Below are positions 5,984-12,100 of a stretch of DNA of 12,100 nucleotides, piece by piece; the stretch's first letter is position 1; the number at the start of each line of letters is the position of its first letter. The notes beneath the pieces are model-generated. The model was given only the letters and a program-made list of their open reading frames with translations. It was not told the DNA's origin and searched no databases. The translations under genes were made by a program, and so were the position numbers. This DNA is from an uncultured Parasphingopyxis sp. (GTDB lineage Bacteria; Pseudomonadota; Alphaproteobacteria; Sphingomonadales; Sphingomonadaceae): NCBI GenBank assembly GCA_905479515.1, contig CAJQMX010000163.1, positions 1 to 12,100 of the forward strand. Reading direction: 5' to 3'.

Positions 5984-7521
5984 ATGAAGCAAGTGGAACT
6001 CTATGGACGCGTACGGTATGCGGTAATTATTCAAGGTATGAGCCGCCGCAAAGCAGCACGGAACTTCGGGATTGATCGGCGGACGGTCGATAAGATGTTG
6101 GCATTTTCAGTGCCCCCGGTTATCGCCGCAAGAAGACACCGACCCGTCCCAAGCTTGATCCCTTTGTTGGTCTTATCGACCAGATCCTTGAGGACGATAC
6201 CAAACGCCTGAAGAAGCAGCGGCATACCTCGAAGCGGATTTTTGAGCGCCTTCGCGATGAGTACGGTTTTACTGGCGGCATCACGATCGTGAAGGATTAT
6301 GTTTTTGCGGCACGCCAGCGCCAGCGCGAGATGTTCGTACCGCTGACCCATCCTGCGGGTCACGCCCAAGCTGATTTTGGCGAGGCGGATGCGGTCATCG
6401 CCGGTATTGAGTATCGGGCTCATTACTTTGTCATGACCCTTCCTCACAGCGATGCCTGCTTCGTTTCCGCCTACCCAGCGGCGACGACGGAGGCGTGGCT
6501 GGACGGGCACAACAAGGCCTTTGCCTTCTTTGGCGGCGTCCCGCAATCAATCCTGTACGACAACGACAAGTGCCTTGTTGCTCGCATTCTGAGAGATGGG
6601 TCGCGGCAACGAACGCGGGCGTTCAGTGGGCTTCAGTCCCATTACCTTTTTGAGGATCGTTATGGCCGTCCCGGCAAAGGCAATGACAAGGGCAATGTGG
6701 AGGGTGTCGTTGGTTACGCTCGGCGGAACTTTATGACGCCTCGCCCTCGTTTTGCCAGTTGGGATGCCTTCAACAGGCACTTGGAAGAGCAATGTCGCAA
6801 GCGACAACGTGATGTTTTGCGCGGCCACCGCGAGAGTATCGGCGAGCGGTTTGTCCGTGATCAGGCATTGCTGACGGCATTGCCCGCAACTCCGTTTGAT
6901 GCCTGTGACAAGCAGGCGACGCGGGTCAGTTCCCTGTCCCTGGTGCGGTATAGAACCAATGATTACTCGGTGCCCGTCGCCTTCGGTCATCAGGAAGTCT
7001 GGATCCGTGGCTATGTCCACGAGGTCATCATTGGCTGTGGAAGTGAGGAGGTCGCTCGGCACACCCGTTCCTATGATCGCGAAGATCTGATCTTTAATCC
7101 AATCCACTATCTGCCTTTACTGGAACAGAAGGTTGGCGCTCTGGATCAGGCTGCACCGTTGGTCGGCTGGGACCTACCAGAGGTGTTCGTAACCTTGCGC
7201 CGCCTTCTTGAGTCCCGCATGGGCAAGTCCGGCAAGCGGGAGTACGTGCAGGTCTTGAGGCTCCTGGAAACCTTTAAACTCGATGACCTTCATGGCGCGG
7301 TGAAGGATGCCTTGCGCATGAGCGCAATTAGCTATGACGCCATCAAACATCTGGTGCTGTGCCGTATAGAGCGGCGTCCACCAAAGCTCAATCTGGACAT
7401 TTACCCTTATCTGCCACGGGCGCGGGTGACGACGACCTCGGCGGCCAATTACATGAACCTGTTGCAAGAGACGGGGAAGGCCGACAGGTCTGACTTGGAT
7501 GTAATGGTAGTAGCATCATGA
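5984..7521 (+). pseudogene. istA: IS21 transposase IstA, frameshifted
   Basis: DDE transposase (cointegrase) of IS21. Starts at ATG 5984 after GGGCGGGG with the family N-terminus and helix-turn-helix (GMSRRKAARNFGIDRRTVDK). After FSVPP the frame breaks at a run of five Cs (6113-6117). The family continues GYRRKK, found one frame back at 6118 and open from there to 7521. A run of six Cs would restore one frame, so one base was lost or miscalled. The catalytic residues are all present downstream: D in HAQADFGEAD, D in ILYDND, E in GNDKGNVEGVVGYARRNF. The last four bases overlap istB (ATGA). As read, the DNA-binding head is separated from the catalytic core, so it is probably inactive unless the call is an error or slippage occurs. 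Confidence 0.85.
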
Positions 7522-8285
7522 CCGATACACCGCAGCTTTTGCTGGCTCATCACCTGAAAGCCCTCAGGCTGCCCACCTTCCGCAGGGAATACGACAAATT
7601 GGCCCGTCAATGCGCCGCCGAGGATGTTGACCATGTACGCTATCTTGTTCGTCTGACCGAGCTGGAGTTGATTGACCGAGAACGCCGTATGGTCGAACGG
7701 CGGATCAGGCTGGCCAGGTTCCCTGCCGTCAAAAGCTTAGATGCCTTCGACTTCAAGGCCATACCATCACTCAACAAGATGATGGTCCTGGAACTGGCGC
7801 GATGTGAATATATCGAGCGGCGCGAGAACGTCATCGCGCTCGGCAACTCAGGCACTGGCAAAACGCATATAGCCCTCGGTCTCGGCCTTGCCGCCTGTCA
7901 GAAAGGCCTCAGCGTTGGCTTTATCACGGCGGCGGCGCTGGTTCACGAGTTGATGGAGGCCAGGGACGAGAAGCGCCTGCTTCGCTTCCAGAAGCAGCTG
8001 GCAAAATACCAATTGCTGATCATCGACGAACTCGGCTTCGTGCCGCTCAGCAAAACCGGCGCTGAACTTCTGTTTGAGGTGTTCAGTCAGCGTTATGAGC
8101 GTGGCTCCACACTGCTGACTAGCAATCTTCCCTTCGACGAGTGGACCGAAGTGTTCGGCTCCGAACGCCTGACGGGGGCATTGCTCGACCGCCTCACACA
8201 CCACGTTCATATCCTGGAGATGAACGGCGATAGTTACCGTCTCAATCAAAGTCAAAAACGGCGAAAACCCCCAAAAAGTGACTAA
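7518..8285 (+). CDS. istB: IS21 helper ATPase IstB
   Basis: AAA+ ATPase that assembles on target DNA and stimulates the IstA transposase. The 255 aa (normal length) include an N-terminal helical region with LKALRLPTFRREYDKLARQC, Walker A GNSGTGKT (109-116), Walker B LLIIDELG (166-173) and the TSN segment (201-203) typical of IstB. It starts inside the istA stop codon (ATGA, 7518-7521), the usual coupled arrangement, and appears intact. Confidence 0.93.
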   Translation: MTDTPQLLLAHHLKALRLPTFRREYDKLARQCAAEDVDHVRYLVRLTELELIDRERRMVERRIRLARFPAVKSLDAFDFKAIPSLNKMMVLELARCEYIERRENVIALGNSGTGKTHIALGLGLAACQKGLSVGFITAAALVHELMEARDEKRLLRFQKQLAKYQLLIIDELGFVPLSKTGAELLFEVFSQRYERGSTLLTSNLPFDEWTEVFGSERLTGALLDRLTHHVHILEMNGDSYRLNQSQKRRKPPKSD

Positions 8286-8459
8286 CGATCGAGACCATGG
8301 TTGACCCGGTGGGCCCACAGGCACCTCCCGCGCTCCTTCGCTCCGCGTAACGCTAAAGCGCTACACGAAGCAGCGCGGGTCCCTCCTATGGACTACCGGG
8401 ACAACCCGCAACACCGAGTTCTGCGTCACATCAAGGGGACTGTTTCCACGCCGCCACAG

Positions 8460-8509
8460 TGGTGTACTTTTGCTCCGGCCACTGGTGTATTTTTACTCCG
8501 GCGTTGACA
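8460..8509. repeat. IS21 right terminal repeats
   Basis: TGGTGTACTTTTGCTCCGGC (8460-8479) and TGGTGTATTTTTACTCCGGC (8483-8502) are near-identical 20-mers, inverted relative to the left-end repeats. The outermost bases GGCGTTGACA end the element at 8509. Confidence 0.8.
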
Positions 8510-9050
8510 CACCGTCTCTGGTCGCGCCAATGAGAGTTTTTCCGAGGCGCTTCGAGATGTATTCGGTCGTCTCCAGATCATTATTTCCGAAGAATTGCAG
8601 GATGCCTGCATTGGCAACAAAAGACTCCCAGCGCTCCTTATAGAGCGCCTTTCCCTGTCCCCAATCCTGGATAATTATCCAAAGCTTTACATCAAAGGAG
8701 GCTATCTGCCCCGCAGCATTTTCAAGCTGGCTCATATATCCGAGAACCGGAAACTCATCGAGACAAAGTAAAACAGGTGCTTTAGGCTTTGTTTTTTCCC
8801 GCTCCATGGCATCAAGCAATTGATTGATGAATATGCGGAGCCAGCGGCTACAAAGTCCTATTCGGCTTGCAGGAAGACACAGATAGACGGTTGAGACCGG
8901 CGGAGCAACGGTTCCAGGCCTGATGCTTTGTGCAACAGCCATGAGTTGAGGACCTGATTCCTTAGTAAGTAGATCCTCAGATTTATCGAATACGATCTTG
9001 TTTGACGCTAGTACTGCATCGTTTGAAAAATAGTCTCTGATCGATTTCCA
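8493..9050 (-). pseudogene. traG: TraG/VirD4-type coupling protein, fragment cut at both ends
   Basis: Type IV coupling proteins are inner-membrane ATPases that bring the relaxase-DNA complex to the conjugation channel. This remnant holds the Walker B region (VLLCLDEFPVLGYMSQLENA) and conserved downstream motifs (LWIIIQDWGQGKALYKERWE, NAGILQFFGNNDLETTEYIS). Walker A and the N-terminal membrane part are missing. The frame is open from 9050, just after a TAA at 9051-9053, and family-like sequence already precedes the first ATG at 8942, so that ATG is not the native start. At the 3' side the IS21 right end (8509) replaces the C-terminus; the last five residues before the stop come from the IS. 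The remainder of the gene is not found left of the IS. Non-functional as seen. The gene symbol is the family name. Confidence 0.8.
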
Positions 9051-9103
9051 TTAAACTAGATTGTCGCTTAGGCTGATAACGATCAAAAGCACTGGTGCCG
9101 TCC

Positions 9104-9123
9104 CGCCACGCCACGCCACGCCA
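9104..9123. repeat. Short tandem repeat, CGCCA x4
   Basis: Four perfect copies of CGCCA in a row, in the short non-coding gap between the coupling-protein remnant and the truncated DUF4365 gene. No known function; probably a replication-slippage product near a recombination scar. Confidence 0.8.
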
Positions 9124-9153
9124 ATAGGCGATATCCTTTTCACGGCAAGGCCA

Positions 9154-9399
9154 TTAAAATTCTGTATCCGAATCTGCGGGCAGCTTCCGTTCTGTCGCCT
9201 TGCATTGCACTTGCAAGATCAGATTAGAAACTTCACCTGATTCCTTGTCTCTGATTTCAATGAAACCATCAATGCCCGCTTCTACCCCACCCGTTTCGTA
9301 TAATACAAACCCCATTTCCAAAACTAGCGACCGGACGGCCGTTACGCCCCGTTCACCTATGATGTCGTTATTGCCGATCTTTTTCGTATTATGAGCCAT
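9154..9399 (-). pseudogene. DUF4365-type nuclease-like protein, C-terminally truncated
   Basis: About 81 residues from ATG 9399 (MAHNTKKIG; a second ATG at 9417 adds six). The sequence GERGVTAV, then GGVEAGIDGFIEI and LILQVQCKAT, is the N-terminal part of DUF4365. That domain is predicted to have the PD-(D/E)XK nuclease fold: D of GIDG and the Q-x-K of QVQCK are candidate active-site residues. Full domains are much longer; here the frame stops right after DTEF, where homologues continue, so the 3' part is lost. The start overlaps the end of hipA, making it the third gene of the hipBA operon. Whether the stub is still expressed is unknown. Confidence 0.65.
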
Positions 9400-10612
9400 A
9401 CTCAAAAGCTGATGCATAGACCGCCGTATCAGCCGCGCTCATACCGATTTGTTTTGCTGTATTCCGCCAAGCAGCTACTGCTGTGTTCACGTCGTCAATG
9501 ATTTCAGCAGCCTGTTTCTTATTGAGCGCAAAGAAAGGTGCAGCATTCATAGCCAAGCCAAGATCAGCGTCCGGGCCTTCTTCCGATATCCATGTGCTGA
9601 GTTCTCGTGCTTTTTCTTCTAACGGAACCGGATTCAAATCATAAGCAGGTGAAAGGCGCCACTTGCCTTCACAATCATAGAGGAACCCGTGATTACGGAG
9701 ATGGTCGTCCAGATTGCTGACAAGAACATTGAACACTACCCGGCGCCATAGTTCATGCAGATCTTCCGTTGGTGCGCTTGAGTGCATCCGGATCACTTCA
9801 GCAATGTCGGTGTAGGTTGCTTCATCCCCGTCGTTGAGTCCCAACAAACTCATAGCCGAGAGGAAAGGGATGCGGCGTTCGCCATCCCGATCAAACCGTT
9901 TGATCAACGCCACAGATCTCCCAGCCACATCTACTAAACGTGCATCAGCAACGTTGATCCCAGCATTGCGTGCCAAAATCATAGCTAACACCTCACCATG
10001 TGAGATGCTTCGGTCATCGTCTTGCTTTGGAAATTTCGCAATTGCCAAAGTGCCATCGCTGTCTTCAACAGCCGATTTCGGGCGGGCACCGCCGAGTGGA
10101 GATCCTTCATTGAGTAATAGTTTTAGGTCTTCGGCAGTTTCAGAATTCGTTTGGACTGCATCTGCCGCATTGACCAATGCCGGCAGGTTGATGAGAGGCG
10201 GCACACGATACTGTCCAATATCATGATCGAACGTGTCTTCCTCTGGCCTTTTATACCGCAATGCTCCTATTCGAGTCCGGTCTGTAATCGCCAACAGGAA
10301 GTCAATTTCTGAAAGCGTTCGCTCTTCGCCAGCCTTGCGGAAGGCCCGCCTCACTAATTGTTGGCCCCATCTATCCGGAGCTGTATCTCGAAGCGCTCCA
10401 GGTAATGCAGACTTTTTGGAGTTGGTATAGACAGGTCGATCTTGCAATGGCAGGTTTTGTGGATCGAGGGCGAATGCTTTTTCAGTTGTCAGCCACTCAG
10501 GCGAATAGGAAAATACCGAACTCTGGCTTCTTCGCTTCGCTACATAACGACAGTGACCCACCAAACGAGTCTCGCCTTCATGGTCGAGATAAATTTCGAG
10601 TGTATCTGTCAT
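9389..10612 (-). CDS. hipA: HipA-family serine/threonine kinase toxin
   Basis: Type II toxin of the HipBA module. E. coli HipA phosphorylates glutamyl-tRNA synthetase and causes dormancy; the target here is unknown. The 407 aa contain an N-terminal HipA domain (LVGHCRYVAKRRSQSSVFSY, and PDRWGQQLVRRA at 79-90), the glycine-rich loop GSPLGGARPKSAV (170-182), the ATP-binding lysine in AIAKFPK (K193), and the kinase catalytic segment NLDDHLRNHGF (300-310; D303 likely catalytic), then SPAYDLNP (321-328; D325 likely metal-binding). All key residues are present, so it should be active. It starts within the hipB stop (ATGA overlap at 10609-10612) and its end overlaps the DUF4365 start. Confidence 0.92.
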   Translation of the reverse strand: MTDTLEIYLDHEGETRLVGHCRYVAKRRSQSSVFSYSPEWLTTEKAFALDPQNLPLQDRPVYTNSKKSALPGALRDTAPDRWGQQLVRRAFRKAGEERTLSEIDFLLAITDRTRIGALRYKRPEEDTFDHDIGQYRVPPLINLPALVNAADAVQTNSETAEDLKLLLNEGSPLGGARPKSAVEDSDGTLAIAKFPKQDDDRSISHGEVLAMILARNAGINVADARLVDVAGRSVALIKRFDRDGERRIPFLSAMSLLGLNDGDEATYTDIAEVIRMHSSAPTEDLHELWRRVVFNVLVSNLDDHLRNHGFLYDCEGKWRLSPAYDLNPVPLEEKARELSTWISEEGPDADLGLAMNAAPFFALNKKQAAEIIDDVNTAVAAWRNTAKQIGMSAADTAVYASAFEYGS

Positions 10613-10944
10613 AGCCGCCCCGCTTTTGATCGAGACGTCACGATTTTCTTCGGCAGCCGATCTTCTTCGATATCAAGTCCAAGCGTATCTTCGCGACGGT
10701 CGGCCGCTTGTCCTAGTCCCTCAATCAGACCCAATATGCTAAGAACCGTCGCGTAAATACCCATTGATACAGTTGGATCACCTCTTTCCACTTTATAGAG
10801 CGTGCCGCGGCTGATGAACGCTCGTTCCGCCATCGATACCGTAGAAATCCGTCTTTTTTTGCGCGCAACAACAATATCCTCGCCAAGCTTGACAAGGGCT
10901 GAACGAGCTGCTCGCGGCAGAGTATTGGGTGCATTCGACTTCAT
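10609..10944 (-). CDS. hipB: HipB-like XRE-family antitoxin / repressor
   Basis: 111-aa helix-turn-helix protein, first gene of the hipBA operon. The XRE domain spans about 18-75 (GEDIVVARKKRRISTVSMAE, FISRGTLYKVERGDPTVSM). The tail (EEDRLPKKIVTSRSKAGRL) is basic and probably flexible. HipB antitoxins neutralise HipA and repress the operon, and the inverted repeat just upstream is a likely binding site. The ATG at 10944 is the first in frame and gives the usual domain layout. The stop overlaps the hipA start by four bases. Confidence 0.88.
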   Translation of the reverse strand: MKSNAPNTLPRAARSALVKLGEDIVVARKKRRISTVSMAERAFISRGTLYKVERGDPTVSMGIYATVLSILGLIEGLGQAADRREDTLGLDIEEDRLPKKIVTSRSKAGRL

Positions 10945-10956
10945 ATCTGTCTCATA

Positions 10957-10987
10957 TAATGAACGTATAAGCGCTACCAGTTCATTA
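10957..10987 (-). promoter_or_regulatory. Candidate HipB operator over the hipBA promoter
   Basis: Perfect 8-base inverted repeat TAATGAAC (10957-10964) and GTTCATTA (10980-10987) separated by 15 bases, ending 13 bases before the hipB start codon. The spacer contains TTATAC (minus strand), a plausible -10 element, so a protein bound here would block transcription. Confidence 0.55.
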
Positions 10988-11141
10988 CATAAGACATTTC
11001 TATACTTTTTTCCACCTCTAATTTTCTCGCGGTTACAGCTGATCCAGTTCGCTGGAAAGCAGCGCTGTCAGATCAAATCGCGCCTTTTATACTTATATGG
11101 TATTCACCTCGCGCCAGAACGGAAATTTCACCCAATGCAGG

Positions 11142-12100
11142 CTACCTTGACATACCACTGCGAGCCTCGATGCCAAAGCCCTTGGCTTTGTACCTTTGCA
11201 TTGCCTGCCTCCAAGGAACGAGCGCAAACTCTTTGCCATTTTGCATTAACGCAAACCTGCCAGATGCCAGCCGAACTGAGCGAATGATTTTTGCAGTGGC
11301 TGCACCTAGCTCCGAAGAACTTACTTGGCTCATATCTAACTTCGCAGCCAATTCACTTCCCATCTTCGACACCTCGCGCCTCATGAGTTCGCTAAGCATT
11401 CGCCGCTGAACAATCATACGCCCATCTTGCTCGATCATTAGGCCCTCTTGAACTAACCATCTTTGCCGCAGTTTCAGGGCCTGATTGGCTTCAGCGCCAA
11501 AGCCCTTTTCCCGAAATGTTTCCGGTTGTTTGGAAAGCAGTTCTCGATCCAACCAAGTTGCTCCTTCAGCATTCACCAACTCACGAAACGGCACATGGGA
11601 TTCGATGAAAATGCGGGCTGGTAGTTTCATCGATTGAGCCAGTCGATTCTCGCCATCGCTTCCCCGCAAAGTCACCACCATATCCTTGCTAGGCGGATCA
11701 TATTTGCTGAGCCGTCCTATCTCAGCGTAGTGCAGTGTTCCGTCAGTGCCATCGACTACGATATAGTGTTGATCTTGCAATTCATTTGAGAGGCCGATCG
11801 CAACGATCTTGCCCGTGATTTTTTGAGCGGCTTTTGTGGCATCGAAAACCAAATAATTTGAAGCACCACGATCAATGCTTGCCTCTTTCAAAACACGCTG
11901 CATGGTCTTCATGATGTCGCCGCGCTCACCCAATTGCCGAAGAGTATTCTCGGTTCGCTCTGCGATCTTCCAAACACCTGGTTTCAGCTCTTCAGCCAAG
12001 CCCATGTTTTCCAGTTTTCGCAGACGCCCCATGCGGTGCGTCAGGTATTGCTGATCTTGTTTAGGAGAAGAAGAAATCGTCAAGATACCCCGATCTGTAT
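11142..12100 (-). CDS. Relaxase/mobilization nuclease, C-terminal DUF3363 region (5' end outside window)
   Basis: The frame is open from the right window edge to the stop at 11142. The TTG at 12083 is not the true start, because in-frame codons continue upstream (TDRGILTIS). The sequence matches the DUF3363 region found at the C-terminus of VirD2-like relaxases: HRMGRLRKLENMGLAEELKP, then TLRQLGERGDIMKTMQRVL, LPARIFIESHVPFRELVNAE and ending near FALVPWRQAMQRY. The catalytic N-terminal relaxase domain that nicks oriT and covalently binds the DNA would lie right of the window. The C-terminus looks complete. Relaxase and coupling protein on the same strand nearby suggest one conjugation region later interrupted by the hipBA cassette. 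Bases 10988-11141 between this gene and hipB hold nothing recognisable. Confidence 0.82.
   Translation of the reverse strand, partial: TDRGILTISSSPKQDQQYLTHRMGRLRKLENMGLAEELKPGVWKIAERTENTLRQLGERGDIMKTMQRVLKEASIDRGASNYLVFDATKAAQKITGKIVAIGLSNELQDQHYIVVDGTDGTLHYAEIGRLSKYDPPSKDMVVTLRGSDGENRLAQSMKLPARIFIESHVPFRELVNAEGATWLDRELLSKQPETFREKGFGAEANQALKLRQRWLVQEGLMIEQDGRMIVQRRMLSELMRREVSKMGSELAAKLDMSQVSSSELGAATAKIIRSVRLASGRFALMQNGKEFALVPWRQAMQRYKAKGFGIEARSGMSR

Larger units (their letters stand above)
5876..8509 (+). mobile_element. IS21-family insertion sequence (about 2.63 kb)
   Basis: Carries the istA-istB pair of the family with a 4-base overlap. The ends match: the left starts TGAGACCGCCGGAGCAATAA (5876) and the right, read on the minus strand, starts TGTCAACGCCGGAGTAAAAA (8509), with about three quarters identity over 30 bases. 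Each end has the multiple subterminal repeats expected of IS21. Bases 8286-8459 between istB and the right repeats hold nothing I can identify as coding. The flanking bases (…CATAGTCA left, CACCGTCT… right) show no 4-8 bp target duplication. Confidence 0.88.

Noticed and set aside
6113..6117. Programmed -1 frameshifting in istA
   Set aside because: The site is not a canonical X XXY YYZ heptamer in the reading frame, and IS21 istA is normally a single frame; a deletion or sequencing error is simpler.
6031..6546. 171-aa minus-strand ORF inside istA
   Set aside because: It is antisense to the well-supported transposase frame; its length comes from the codon bias of istA.
8301..8507. 68-aa ORF in the IS21 right end
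   Set aside because: It runs through the terminal repeats and has no recognisable protein features.
1..12100. CRISPR array, tRNA or rRNA gene
   Set aside because: No regularly spaced repeats of CRISPR length and no cloverleaf or rRNA-like sequence were seen on either strand.

Overview
The window looks like part of a conjugative or integrative mobile element of a proteobacterium, most likely an alphaproteobacterium. The main clues are a relaxase C-terminal region of the DUF3363 type, a fragment of a TraG/VirD4-type coupling protein and an ArdA antirestriction gene, packed with toxin-antitoxin genes and insertion sequences. The taxonomic call is inference from gene types. No rRNA, tRNA or housekeeping gene is visible to anchor it.

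Layout from left to right. The left edge (1-about 252) is the end of an IS481-family insertion sequence with the first 59 codons of its transposase. Next comes a 195-base non-coding stretch with several TGTGGCAAA-type repeats. A type IV abortive-infection toxin-antitoxin pair follows on the minus strand: AbiEi antitoxin, then AbiEii nucleotidyltransferase toxin, which carries an unusual WYL-like plus zinc-binding extension. Its AT-rich promoter region abuts a structured leader for ardA (3153-3659, plus strand) and a small unknown gene. Converging on these from the right is a minus-strand operon. It holds an orphan ORF whose 5' end has been replaced by IS DNA, a two-segment membrane protein with a C-terminal J domain, and a cysteine-rich protein with a zinc-ribbon pattern.

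An IS21-family element (5876-8509) has istA and istB. istA is broken by a one-base deletion in a C run, so the copy is probably not autonomous. No target-site duplication is seen. The IS joins the beheaded orphan gene to a coupling-protein gene cut off at its 3' end, which is the footprint of an IS-associated deletion or rearrangement. The coupling-protein remnant is also truncated at its 5' end, across a short scar from a truncated DUF4365 nuclease-like gene. That gene is the third member of a tightly overlapping hipB-hipA-DUF4365 cassette. The window ends in the 3' part of the relaxase gene.

Functionally, relaxase and coupling protein belong to conjugative DNA processing, ArdA would protect incoming DNA from type I restriction, and AbiE and HipBA are addiction, phage-defence or persistence modules. 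With the coupling protein broken, this copy of the element probably cannot self-transfer unless an intact copy exists elsewhere. The least understood genes are the J-domain membrane protein / zinc protein operon and the three-domain AbiEii.
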